DNA from: Ardenticatenales bacterium
GTDB taxonomy: Bacteria; Chloroflexota; Anaerolineae; Promineifilales; Promineifilaceae
Direction of reading: 5' to 3'
DNA length: 64,000 nucleotides
NCBI GenBank assembly: GCA_020634575.1
Contig: JACKBM010000034.1
Coordinates: forward strand, 1-64,000
Shown: in pieces, positions 17,548 through 26,042 of the stretch
Layout: each line of letters starts with the position of its first letter
How positions within the stretch are numbered: the first letter of the stretch is position 1
Program-made: the position numbers and the translations under genes
Notes under the pieces: generated by a model
Seen by the model: only the letters and a program-made list of their open reading frames with translations
Told to the model about the DNA's origin: nothing
Databases searched by the model: none

Positions 17548-18260
17548 GCTGGCCGCTTGTGCAGGAGGAAGATGAACTCGTATGCCCCACGCAGCGGCTT
17601 GAGGCCGTGGCGGAGGCGCAGCGGGTCCGGCGTGTGCAGCCCCAGGCTGAGGAACTGGCCCCAGCGGACAAAAGGCCATTGATCCGGCAACACCTGGTCA
17701 ACCACAAAGCCATTCCCCTCAAAAATCGCCGTCCAGGCTGCCAGCGAGTTGGCCCCTTGATGGCCGGCCTTGTTGCGCAGCCCCAACTTCTCCATCAGGA
17801 GCTTCCAGCTAAAGGTCTCGCTGTTGCGCACGAGGAAGCAGCAGCGGCCATTTGGCTGGCAAACCCGGTGGATTTCGCGCAGGACCGCCTCCAGGTCGAG
17901 CATCCGTTCCAGGGAGCCGAGACAGGTGATGGCCGCCATGGCGCCATCGGCAAAGGGCAGCGCCTGGGCGTTGGCCTGACGGGTGTCGGCGGCAGGTACA
18001 TAATCGCGGGCCATGGCGATCGCCTGGTCGGAGATGTCGATGCCGTGGGCGACACAGCCGGCGTCCAGCGCCTGGCGCAGCATCAGGCCGGGGCCGCAGG
18101 CGACGTCGAGGAACGGTTCACCGGGCTGGAGGGCCAGCAGTTTGGCGTAAATGGCGTAAGCAGCCAGCGGGCGCAGATAGCCAAAACCTTCACGCTGATA
18201 GGTCTGGTTGAACCAGTTTTTGATGCCGGTTTGTTCGTCGGGCAGAGCAGTCATAGTCAT
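17544..18260 (-). CDS. SAM-dependent methyltransferase (UbiE/Methyltransf_11 type)
   Basis: 238 residues. Motif I PFLDVACGPGLMLRQALDAG near residue 50, GIDISDQAIAMARD, and ALPFADGAMAAITCLGSLERM, where the family usually has D-x-F-D near motif IV. The C-terminal part (PLRGAYEFIFLLHK) is typical of UbiE-like enzymes. It starts 3 bases after the ICMT-like gene stop and overlaps the next methyltransferase by 4 bases. Probable substrate is a lipid or quinone, by context only. Confidence 0.82.
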   Translation of the reverse strand: MTMTALPDEQTGIKNWFNQTYQREGFGYLRPLAAYAIYAKLLALQPGEPFLDVACGPGLMLRQALDAGCVAHGIDISDQAIAMARDYVPAADTRQANAQALPFADGAMAAITCLGSLERMLDLEAVLREIHRVCQPNGRCCFLVRNSETFSWKLLMEKLGLRNKAGHQGANSLAAWTAIFEGNGFVVDQVLPDQWPFVRWGQFLSLGLHTPDPLRLRHGLKPLRGAYEFIFLLHKRPA

Positions 18261-18263
18261 GTC

Positions 18264-18899
18264 TCAAAGGTAGCGGCGCGTCGCCGCCAGGAACTGTTCG
18301 TAGCGCCGGCCGAAGCGCCAGCGCAGGAAATCTTCTTCCAGCAGGACGCGAAAATGCATGTTGGCCAGAAAAAGCAGGAAGCCCAGCCCCATTTCCAGGC
18401 TGGGATAGAGCAGCCAGAGACCAACAAAGGTGAAATACATGCCCAGCAGGATCGGGTTGCGGCTCAGGGCAAAGAGGCCGCGGGTCTGCAAATCGAACTG
18501 ATTGGCTGCCAGGCCATCATCGTGGTGCAGGCGCCAGGCGGCGCTCAGGCCAACGAAGCGGCCCAGGGCAGCCAGGAGGCAGCCGGGGACGATGAGGACG
18601 AGGGAACCGGCCGGTCCCACTCCATGCAGCCCATCACTCAGTCTGGGCCAGACCGCCTGCAACAGCGGCAGCAGGTAGATTAGCACCACCGCCGCCGTCG
18701 GCAGCAGCAAACCAACCAGCTTCAGCACCATGGGCCAGCGCCGCACTCTCAGCAGCAGCGAATCCCCATTCAGCTCATCGTCGGTAAAAAAAAGCTGATA
18801 GGTCGAGGCGATGCTGGGCACCGGTATCCCGACCAGTTCATAGAGCAGGGAAAGGTAGATGACAAGCGTAAAAAGGCGGACAAAGAGTTCCACGATCAA
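18264..18899 (-). CDS. Integral membrane methyltransferase, isoprenylcysteine/phospholipid methyltransferase-like
   Basis: 211 residues with about five hydrophobic helices and the ICMT/PEMT C-terminal signature: TRGLFALSRNPILLGMYFTF near residue 140 (RNP-x2-L) and the final EEDFLRWRFGRRYEQF with the conserved acidic pair and aromatic residues. Such enzymes methylate lipids or prenylated groups at the membrane. The frame opens with TTG at 18899, overlapping the upstream stop (TTGA); a GTG at 18893 is an alternative start. Together with the CDP-alcohol phosphotransferase it points to phospholipid head-group methylation. Confidence 0.8.
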   Translation of the reverse strand: MIVELFVRLFTLVIYLSLLYELVGIPVPSIASTYQLFFTDDELNGDSLLLRVRRWPMVLKLVGLLLPTAAVVLIYLLPLLQAVWPRLSDGLHGVGPAGSLVLIVPGCLLAALGRFVGLSAAWRLHHDDGLAANQFDLQTRGLFALSRNPILLGMYFTFVGLWLLYPSLEMGLGFLLFLANMHFRVLLEEDFLRWRFGRRYEQFLAATRRYL

Positions 18900-19585
18900 C
18901 CCGGTTGCAGGACAGTGTAGCTAAAAGTGTAGGCAAACGAGAAGATCAGGCAAACGACCGCTACCGCCAGGTAGGGCGTGTAGAACCAGGCCGGGGTCAC
19001 GTAGGGGATCAGGAGCGCGCTCATCACCAGGGTGGCCACCAGCCGGGCGACAAGGACGCGCGGCTCTTTTTTGTGCTGGCTGCGTAGCAGAACCAGCCCC
19101 ACCGTGCTGGCGTAACGTAACATCCCCAGGGCGACCACCCAGAGGCCGGCATAGCCATCCAGGTACAGGATCAGCGAAAAGAGACAGATAAAAAAAGCGT
19201 CCGTCTCCATATCCAGGTAGGCGCCAACCTTGGATTCGGTCTGGTAGCGCTGGGCGAGGTAGCCATCAACCTTGTCAAAAATCAGGACTGTCAGGCCAAT
19301 CAGACCAACGGTAAATGAGTTCAGCCAGGGGAAGAGCAGCCCAGTCAGGCAAACCGTGATAATGCGAGCGGTGGTGACGCTATTGGCGGGGATTTTCTGG
19401 AAAGGGATGGGACCGGCCGGTGTCTCCACCAGCTGATGGCGCCAGATATACCAGCTAAAGGAAAAAAGACCGACCAGGGCCAGCGGCACAAGCTGTTTTG
19501 TAGCCAGGGTCACCCCAAGGGCAGCCAGAACGGCAAAGGCGTGGTGGCGCGCCCAATCCTGAACAGTCGACGATTGCGAAGGCAT
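18896..19585 (-). CDS. CDP-alcohol phosphatidyltransferase
   Basis: 229-residue membrane enzyme that swaps CMP of a CDP-alcohol for another alcohol to make a phospholipid. The full family signature is present around residues 100-125: DKVDGYLAQR, then GAYLDMETD, that is D-x2-D-G-x2-A-x-R-x8-G-x3-D-x3-D. About six hydrophobic helices. Start ATG 19585 is the first clear choice, though it lacks a strong ribosome-binding site; in-frame GTG and TTG starts occur up to 19657. First gene of the minus-strand lipid operon. The product (phosphatidylinositol-type, glycerophosphate or other) is not determined. Confidence 0.85.
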   Translation of the reverse strand: MPSQSSTVQDWARHHAFAVLAALGVTLATKQLVPLALVGLFSFSWYIWRHQLVETPAGPIPFQKIPANSVTTARIITVCLTGLLFPWLNSFTVGLIGLTVLIFDKVDGYLAQRYQTESKVGAYLDMETDAFFICLFSLILYLDGYAGLWVVALGMLRYASTVGLVLLRSQHKKEPRVLVARLVATLVMSALLIPYVTPAWFYTPYLAVAVVCLIFSFAYTFSYTVLQPG

Positions 19586-19710
19586 AAGTGAAAATAGTAA
19601 CAAAAGGGTGAGCGGCCGGCATTCACAGCTCACCCAGCAACGAAAAATCGCAAACAATGCCGTATTTATAACAGGCAGCGCGACGTGCTGTCGACTAAAA
19701 TCAACAGGTT

Positions 19711-21540
19711 ATGACCGCTGTCTCTAATCAGATCAATACCGGCCCTGCCGACACTCGTACCCCGCCCCGCTGGCTCGCCCGCCGGCCAAATCTCGTCTTC
19801 TGGGGCATCTTTGTCCTACTCAACTTGCTCCTTTTCCTGCCCAGCTACTACACCTACCGCTTTGAAGTAACGTTTTGGCCCAGCTTCCGGGGCGAAACTG
19901 GCGACAATTCCCTGCGCTGGTACCTGATCAAATATGCCGTCATCCGCAACAATGCCGATATCTTTCGCCTCTCGCTGGAATGGCTCTGGCTGATCTCGGC
20001 CTGGGTTTTTCTACCAGGCTTGCGGCGCGGCTGGTTGCGCTGGCTCGTGACGATTCTTTACTTTTTGGGCTTTGTCTACAACATTTACGACGCCATCATT
20101 TTTGGTATCTACAACGAATATCCCAATTTGTATGACGATGCGTTGTTGTTGATAAGCGGCATCGAAGGGCTGACCCGCCATATCGGCATCCCCTTCTACG
20201 TCTACCTGATTATTCCGCTGGCGATTGGCGCCTTTTTTCTGCTTTGTGCCTGGCTGATTCGGCAATTGCTGGCGGCCGCGCACAAGGAGCAACTCCATTG
20301 GCTGTCGCGGGCGGCGCTTTTGCTGCTGCTACTTTATTCCGCCGCCATGGTCTTCCGTTACGCCGAATTTCTGGATCATCCACGCATCGTGGCCAGCTCG
20401 ATTGGCGCCAAGCTGAACCGGAATTTACGCCAATCGTACAGCACCTACCAGAATCAGCAGCTCTTATTGCAGGCGCGTGAGCATCTGCCAGAAGCGTACG
20501 ATTACAGCGACTTTGCCCTGCAGGAAAAGCCGGATATTTATCTGATTTTTGTGGAATCGTACGGCGATGCCATTTATCAGTTTGATACTTTGCTGGCTGA
20601 TTACCTGGCGGAAACGGCCCGGCTGGAGAGCGAGTTGAATGGCGATGGCTGGCAGGTCAGCACCATCCGCAGCGAGGCGCCGATCCGGGGCGGCAAATCC
20701 TGGCTCTCGTATACCTCAGTGCTTTTCGGCCTGCGGGTGGATGATGAAGCTCAGTATGACGTGATGCTCAATAGCTTTGCTGACGCCCATTACCCCCACC
20801 TGCTGCAATACCTGCAGACGCAGGGCTATGACACCCAGCGCATCACGCCGCTGGAGATGGCGGAGCAGGACCGGCCAAAATGGGAACAAACCGGCCGGTT
20901 CCTCGGCTTCGACCACTGGATTTTCCTGAACGACATGGGCGAATTTAATGGCCGGACCTACGGCTGGGGCCCCTCGCCGCCCGACCAATACACCATCTCC
21001 TACATGCGCGATGTGACGGAGGCGGACCGGCCGGATACGCCTCACCTTTACTTCTACATCACCCACAACTCCCACCTGCCCTGGGTGGAACCGCCAACGG
21101 TGGTCGACGATTGGCATACCCTGGCCGACGTTCCGCCCCAGGCGCCAACGGGCTACGATCCCTATCACGAAACCAAGGAAGCGTATCTGCAATCTATCTT
21201 CTACCAACTGGAGATGGTGACGCAAATCATCCGCACCGGGGCGCCCGACGCGCTTTACGTCATCGTGGGCGACCATCAGCCGCCTCTGCGTGCCTTTGCC
21301 GATTACGACGGCCCGGCTACGCCGATGCACATCATCAGCCAGGATGAAGGGCTGCATGAGCTGCTAACAGTGTATGGCTATGCGAATGGGTTTCCGCTGG
21401 GTGAGGCGACCATCAAGCATGAAGGGTTCTATTCGCTCTTCATGCAGCTGCTTTTGCGACGCTTTGGAGGATATGGCGTGGCTGAGCTGCCGCCGATCCG
21501 GCCGGATGGCGTTGATCTCCAGCAACTTGTCGAACCATAG
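19711..21540 (+). CDS. LTA synthase/sulfatase-family membrane enzyme
   Basis: 609 residues: five hydrophobic helices in residues about 30-220, then an extracytoplasmic alkaline-phosphatase-superfamily domain. Seen: PDIYLIFVESYGDAIY near residue 270 (first metal Glu), GGKSWLSYTSVLFG near 327 (nucleophile region), LYFYITHNSHLPW near 445 with metal His, and YVIVGDHQPP near 515 with the metal D-H pair. The architecture is that of lipoteichoic acid synthase / phosphoglycerol transferases. The nucleophile is probably a Ser/Thr of KSWLSYTS rather than a sulfatase Cys. It is divergent from the lipid operon, which fits a cell-envelope role. Confidence 0.82.
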   Translation: MTAVSNQINTGPADTRTPPRWLARRPNLVFWGIFVLLNLLLFLPSYYTYRFEVTFWPSFRGETGDNSLRWYLIKYAVIRNNADIFRLSLEWLWLISAWVFLPGLRRGWLRWLVTILYFLGFVYNIYDAIIFGIYNEYPNLYDDALLLISGIEGLTRHIGIPFYVYLIIPLAIGAFFLLCAWLIRQLLAAAHKEQLHWLSRAALLLLLLYSAAMVFRYAEFLDHPRIVASSIGAKLNRNLRQSYSTYQNQQLLLQAREHLPEAYDYSDFALQEKPDIYLIFVESYGDAIYQFDTLLADYLAETARLESELNGDGWQVSTIRSEAPIRGGKSWLSYTSVLFGLRVDDEAQYDVMLNSFADAHYPHLLQYLQTQGYDTQRITPLEMAEQDRPKWEQTGRFLGFDHWIFLNDMGEFNGRTYGWGPSPPDQYTISYMRDVTEADRPDTPHLYFYITHNSHLPWVEPPTVVDDWHTLADVPPQAPTGYDPYHETKEAYLQSIFYQLEMVTQIIRTGAPDALYVIVGDHQPPLRAFADYDGPATPMHIISQDEGLHELLTVYGYANGFPLGEATIKHEGFYSLFMQLLLRRFGGYGVAELPPIRPDGVDLQQLVEP

Positions 21541-21623
21541 GCAAATTGGGCAGGTCATCAAACAGAGATGACCCAAAGAGGAATAGGATCCCCGATGGCT
21601 TTGGTCTCCGCGTCTGCCCCTGC

Positions 21624-22403
21624 CTAGCCCCGTTGTGGCTGTGGCTTGCCCTGCAACAGGCGCGTGGCCAGTTGCCGATAAGAGACTGCCACCTGGTTGT
21701 CCGGATAATGCAGTGAGAAGATCCCGGAACTGGCCAGAGCCATCATCTCGTCCGAGTGCGGTAGCACAGCAGCCACTTCGCAGGCATAGGTGTCGCGCAC
21801 TTTGTCGCGGACGGCATCCAGATCATAGCTGGTCGGCGCCTTGTTCACCAGCAGCACCAGGTCCGGTACGCCCAGCTTGCGGGCAATATCGACGGTCACG
21901 CCGGTGCCCTGGTAATCCTGCTGGTCCGGCCGCAGAATAATCACCAGCGCGTCTGAAATGGCGATGGAGAGCAGCGTTTCCTCGTTCAGGCCGGGATGGG
22001 TATCAATCACCAGCACATCCAGCTCGAGGGCGTCAATCAAATCTTCAATGCCATCGTTGAGGACGCTGACATCATAGCCTTCGCGCAGAATGCGGGCGAT
22101 CTCGCCGGCCCGAATGCTGGAAGGTATCAGGAAAACCTGGCCACTAACCGCCGCGCCCAGGTTGGCTGAGACATCATAGGCGCATTGCTCGATGGCACAA
22201 TTGCCCCACAGGTAATCGTTTAGCGAATATTTCATGTCCTGCTCGTCAAAGCCAAACAGCACATGGATACCCGGCGACTGGATGTCCGTATCAATCACAC
22301 CAACCCGCAGCCCCTGGGTCGCCATAATGGTGCTGAGGTTGGCTGAGGTATTGGATTTGCCAGTTCCACCACGAAAAGAATGGATGGAGATAATCTTGGA
22401 CAT
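21624..22403 (-). CDS. MinD/ParA-like P-loop ATPase
   Basis: 259 residues with a deviant Walker A at the N-terminus, SFRGGTGKSNTSANLS (KGGTGKS-type), switch I VIDTDIQSPG, and Walker B LDVLVIDTHPG. This is the MinD/FlhG/CpsD-type fold, an ATP-dependent dimer that commonly positions or regulates other complexes. Start 22403 follows AGAGGGCGCACT. Last gene of the minus-strand series from 25899; the HAMP receptor gene ends 120 bases upstream. A role downstream of the receptor is inferred. It is not next to a parB or min gene, so chromosome partition is unlikely. Confidence 0.82.
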   Translation of the reverse strand: MSKIISIHSFRGGTGKSNTSANLSTIMATQGLRVGVIDTDIQSPGIHVLFGFDEQDMKYSLNDYLWGNCAIEQCAYDVSANLGAAVSGQVFLIPSSIRAGEIARILREGYDVSVLNDGIEDLIDALELDVLVIDTHPGLNEETLLSIAISDALVIILRPDQQDYQGTGVTVDIARKLGVPDLVLLVNKAPTSYDLDAVRDKVRDTYACEVAAVLPHSDEMMALASSGIFSLHYPDNQVAVSYRQLATRLLQGKPQPQRG

Positions 22404-22523
22404 AGTGCGCCCTCTTGGTTTGTGCACAGCTGTGCGTGGTACCTAAAAATCTAACAGATGGCCTGCTGCTCCACTAAGGGAAATCAGTACTAGGCGCGAC
22501 GGCAATAGTCCTGCTTGCCGCCC

Positions 22524-23567
22524 TTAATCTGCCGCCGTCGGCAACGAATCGCTGCCGCCCGCCAGCTCGGCCTGCTTGCGCCGGCGTTGCAGGCGCATTT
22601 CCCGCGCCTTCTCCTGCAACTCGGCAAAGATGTCTGAATCGACGATCTCCATCACTTCCTGGTGCCGTCTGGCCTCGTCGATGACGATCTTCAATTCCTG
22701 CACCTGCTCGCGCAATTTACGCTCACGCTGGCTAACTTTGTCGACCATCAAAGCGAACACATCGGCCAGCTTGCTGATCTCGTCCGGGAATCGGGTAGAC
22801 GCCAGGCCATTGAGATTGGCCTCGTAGTCACCATCAGCGATCAGACCGGCTGCTTCGGTGAGGCGCAGAATGGGCCGGGTCATGGCCAGCGAGACCAGGA
22901 AGACCAGGCCAAACAGGCTGACGTAGGTGATGGTAAAGGCCAGCGCCATCCGGTCCAGAATTGCTTCCTGCACCTGGTTGACATAGGCCGCGCTAAAATC
23001 AATGCCCAGACCGCCAACAACTTCGCCGGCCGCATTGGTGATCCCGGCATAACCGGAAATGCCCCAGTTCCCGAAGGAATCTTCATAGGGCTCGTCATAA
23101 ATGCTCGGGGTTTCCAATCCTTTCAGCATGGTGCGATCCGGCCGGACCGTCCACGGCTCCAGGAAGGTCGCCCCGGCCCGCGGCTCAAACAGCGCCCCTA
23201 CACTGCCCACAAACAAGACCTGATCAGGCTCATCGGTGGTCACATAGGAATAAGCCAGGGCCCGCGGCTCAATGTCGTAGATGGTGCCGAGCCAGTCCAC
23301 ATGGGTCCAGTAGCGGGGATCGTCTGTGTAACCATCTTCGCCGGCCACACCTTCTGCAGCCAGAGCAGCAAATTCGTCGCCGTCAACGCCCGCCGCCGCG
23401 GCCACCAGGGTGTCCATCAGATCCTGTTGCACCCGGTCCATCGCCATACTGGTGGCAAATTGAAAGAACCAGAAATAGGCCAGGCCGAAGACGACCGTAA
23501 AGATGAGCGTAAAACCTGCCAGTAATTTCCAGCGCAAGCTGAGCTGGCGACGTTTGGGTTGCATCAT
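22524..23567 (-). CDS. HAMP-domain membrane receptor without output enzyme domain
   Basis: 347 residues: TM1 at about 15-40, a 190-residue extracytoplasmic sensor domain, TM2 at about 215-240 (ITYVSLFGLVFLVSLAMTRPI), a HAMP domain (TRPILRLTEAAGLIADGDYE) and a C-terminal coiled coil (SQRERKLREQVQELK...). No kinase, cyclase or methyl-accepting domain follows, so the coiled coil must signal to a partner, perhaps the MinD-like ATPase. Start 23567 follows AGGAGTAACCTT and overlaps the stop of the GNAT-like gene. Confidence 0.8.
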   Translation of the reverse strand: MMQPKRRQLSLRWKLLAGFTLIFTVVFGLAYFWFFQFATSMAMDRVQQDLMDTLVAAAAGVDGDEFAALAAEGVAGEDGYTDDPRYWTHVDWLGTIYDIEPRALAYSYVTTDEPDQVLFVGSVGALFEPRAGATFLEPWTVRPDRTMLKGLETPSIYDEPYEDSFGNWGISGYAGITNAAGEVVGGLGIDFSAAYVNQVQEAILDRMALAFTITYVSLFGLVFLVSLAMTRPILRLTEAAGLIADGDYEANLNGLASTRFPDEISKLADVFALMVDKVSQRERKLREQVQELKIVIDEARRHQEVMEIVDSDIFAELQEKAREMRLQRRRKQAELAGGSDSLPTAAD

Positions 23568-24382
23568 AAGGTTACTCCTGCATAGCCGCGGTCGGCCTGC
23601 TTCAGCATGGGGTTCACGACTGGTAGGGCAATTGAGGCCAGCGCCTCGGTCACAGCCCAATGATCGGTCGGTAGGCCATAATGGTCACAAAGAAAAGCGG
23701 TCACGAGATTGCGGATCCCGCCATCTGTCAGCAGTTCAGCAGCTGGCCTCTGCGGGAATATCGCCAGCTCCATTGGATGGAAGTCCAGCCGTTCCCAGCC
23801 GACATCCTCCTGGGGCCTGTCGGCCCGGATCAGGCCCGGTGGTTCAAAATAGCAGACCGGAATCTCGACGGCGCCATACTCCTGGTAGCGAGCAAAAAGA
23901 TGCTGACGCCGCCGCTGTTCGACGGGGTCGCTGGTGGCTGCCGGGCTCTCGACCTCAACCAGGAGACCGGCCGGTTCCGGCGCGCCCGCGTGGCCGGCGT
24001 CGCTGGCCAGTTGCTGCTGCGCCAGGTAAACCAGAATCTCACTCAGCCGGCTAAATGAGCCAAAATTGAAGCGACGCAGACGCGGCAGAATGGCCAGGTT
24101 GTGGCCCAGGCCGACGTTGTGGCGCTGGCTGTAGGTGAAGTTAATGAGGCCGGCCGGTTCGTCGTCAATCTCGACCAGCCATTGATGGGGCCGCTTGAAC
24201 AGACATTCCGTCTCGTCGCCAGCAGCAATCGCCCGCAAGCGCCCGACAAAGTGACTGTACTGCGGGAAAAGCTGATTAAAAAGCGTCTCCATCTCCGCCA
24301 GCTTAAAACCAGCCGCGCCCGCCAGTTCAAAAACGCGCATGGTTCCCTGATTGGTCTGGGCAGCAAAAATGTGGTTGTTCAT
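23564..24382 (-). CDS. GNAT-like N-acyltransferase-fold protein
   Basis: 272 residues, tentatively a GNAT-type protein. Residues about 60-110 (QWLVEIDDEPAGLINFTYSQ ... LAILPRLRRF) look like the central acetyl-CoA binding strands, followed by a region typical of acetyltransferases that act with a C-terminal extension (VEIPVCYFEPPGL). The classical Q/R-x2-G-x-G/A loop is not clear. Start 24382 follows AGGAGAGAACG. It sits inside an overlapping operon with a transporter, a HAMP receptor and a MinD-like ATPase. Function not assigned. Confidence 0.6.
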   Translation of the reverse strand: MNNHIFAAQTNQGTMRVFELAGAAGFKLAEMETLFNQLFPQYSHFVGRLRAIAAGDETECLFKRPHQWLVEIDDEPAGLINFTYSQRHNVGLGHNLAILPRLRRFNFGSFSRLSEILVYLAQQQLASDAGHAGAPEPAGLLVEVESPAATSDPVEQRRRQHLFARYQEYGAVEIPVCYFEPPGLIRADRPQEDVGWERLDFHPMELAIFPQRPAAELLTDGGIRNLVTAFLCDHYGLPTDHWAVTEALASIALPVVNPMLKQADRGYAGVTL

Positions 24383-24414
24383 CGTTCTCTCCTGATCCCG
24401 GTTTCCTTGTTTCT

Positions 24415-25899
24415 TCAATCAATCAGGTCAAGCGGATTGGCCACCCGGCGCCGGCGTCGTGCTGGCGCCTCCACAGGCTTGACATCCGGCTCTTCCGCCA
24501 CCGCAGAGGCCACGGCAGGGGCCACGACCGGCACCACCGCAGAGGCCTCGACCGGGGCCGCCACAGGTGCAGGCTTTTCATCGCTAAAGTCCAGTGTGTC
24601 CAGCACGGAACGGCCCCGATTGCGCCGCTTAAGCCGCCAATTCAGCAGGGAAGCCTCGTAAGTCCGGTTAAGCCAGCCGATGCTGACGAGCGCGCCGCCG
24701 GCCAGCAACGCTGTAGCGCCGAGGTAAAGCGGCGCCATCCCACTTGCCGGCGCCAGGGCCATCAACCCCCAAACAATCAGGGCGCCCAGCGAAATACCCA
24801 CGGCAAAAACATAGTTGTCGAGAAAAAGGCTGACCCGCCCCCGCCGGGCTGGCGGAATCAATCCCTGCAATGATTTACGGGCGCTTTCGTCCACCGTGGC
24901 CAACCCGAGCCGGGCCCCGCCCCGCCCCAGGGCCGTCAGCACCAACCCCGGCGCTGCCAGCAGTGAGAGCGCCGCCAGCAGGATGGTCGCCGGCAGGATA
25001 AACAGCGCGCGCGGCAACGTTAGCCTGTCGATCAGCCGGCTGGTGACCAGGCTTTGCACCAGGACCGTCAGGATGGCCAGAGCCAGCCGGTAGCTGCCGA
25101 AAAAAGTCTGGTAGCCAGCCGCCGAATCAAAACTGGCGGCTGTAACAACCAGGAAATGAAATTCGATCAAGGTCAGGGCAGTGCCCACGGCCAGCATGGC
25201 CAGCATCAGAAAGCGGAAGGCTTTCACATTCCAGATAAAATCCCAGCCTTCGCGCAGGTTTTCGCGCCAGTTGGTGGCGACCGGCCGGTTCATCACCTCA
25301 TTCATATCCAGGCGCCGGATCAGCCAGAGGCAGGGTAGATAAACCAACACATTCACCAACAACAACGGTCGCGGATTGCCGTCCAGCAACACCCCGCCCA
25401 GGCTTGAAAGCGCCAGCCCGGCAATCTGTCCCAGAAAACCAACCGCCGCAATGGTCGGAAAGAGACGCCGGCTCTGGGCAACCGACATCTTGTCATTGGC
25501 CAGAACCCAGAAGACAACCGGCACGAAAAAGAGCTGTTGATCGGCGAGTATGTAAAGAAGAGCGTAGGTAGCGGAATTAGCGGCGCCAAACGAGAAGAGC
25601 AACAGGAGACCGAAGTGCACTGTCGCCAACACGTAAACAACATAGCGCATCAGCCGCAGCCGCTCAATCCGGTCGATGATCAAGCTCTGCAGCGTGCCCA
25701 CAAACAGGAGAATGGCCATGTCGACAATCCAGATGAGCGGCAAAAGCTCAATCCCGGCTTCGCTCAGAAACCCGCTGGTGGCGACGACACTGCTCATCTC
25801 CAGCGCCATAAAATTGGCAAAGAGAATGTAGGCCAGCACCGCAAATAGATTTTCTTCGCCTGCCCGTATCCGCAGAAGATCACGCCAGGAGGACTTCAT
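24415..25899 (-). CDS. MFS/NTT-like transporter with acidic proline-rich tail
   Basis: 494-residue polytopic membrane protein with about 12 hydrophobic helices in residues 20-420. The opening LLRIRAGEENLFAVLAYILF and the overall layout resemble the Npt1/Npt2 nucleotide-exchanger-like branch of the major facilitator fold found in free-living bacteria. The last 80 residues are soluble, rich in Pro, Ala and Val and ending RRRRRVANPLDLID, which may be a contact for a partner. Start 25899 follows GGAGCGTGTTG. First gene of the operon running to the MinD-like ATPase. Substrate unknown; ATP/ADP exchange is not proven by sequence. Confidence 0.75.
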   Translation of the reverse strand: MKSSWRDLLRIRAGEENLFAVLAYILFANFMALEMSSVVATSGFLSEAGIELLPLIWIVDMAILLFVGTLQSLIIDRIERLRLMRYVVYVLATVHFGLLLLFSFGAANSATYALLYILADQQLFFVPVVFWVLANDKMSVAQSRRLFPTIAAVGFLGQIAGLALSSLGGVLLDGNPRPLLLVNVLVYLPCLWLIRRLDMNEVMNRPVATNWRENLREGWDFIWNVKAFRFLMLAMLAVGTALTLIEFHFLVVTAASFDSAAGYQTFFGSYRLALAILTVLVQSLVTSRLIDRLTLPRALFILPATILLAALSLLAAPGLVLTALGRGGARLGLATVDESARKSLQGLIPPARRGRVSLFLDNYVFAVGISLGALIVWGLMALAPASGMAPLYLGATALLAGGALVSIGWLNRTYEASLLNWRLKRRNRGRSVLDTLDFSDEKPAPVAAPVEASAVVPVVAPAVASAVAEEPDVKPVEAPARRRRRVANPLDLID

Positions 25900-25991
25900 C
25901 AACACGCTCCACAACGGTATGGGCACAGCCATTGTGTGCTGGCGCCCATCATGCAGCCATCATAGGAAAGCAAGCGAAGAGCCAACATAGT

Positions 25992-26022
25992 CCATCCCTC
26001 CCAAATCACTTGTTTGGGATGG
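25992..26022 (-). terminator. Probable transcript end of the SARP regulator
   Basis: Read on the minus strand, arms built on CCATCCC...CCAAA and TTTGGGATGG pair with a short bulge and loop, 20 bases beyond the regulator stop at 26043. No clear U tract, so moderate support only. Confidence 0.4.
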
Positions 26023-26042
26023 TCCGTTGGTAAGGGGAGAAG

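Noticed and set aside
17337..18683. 448-codon plus-strand frame across the methyltransferase genes
   Set aside because: It runs antisense to three genes with clear SAM-binding or ICMT motifs and has no recognisable domain.
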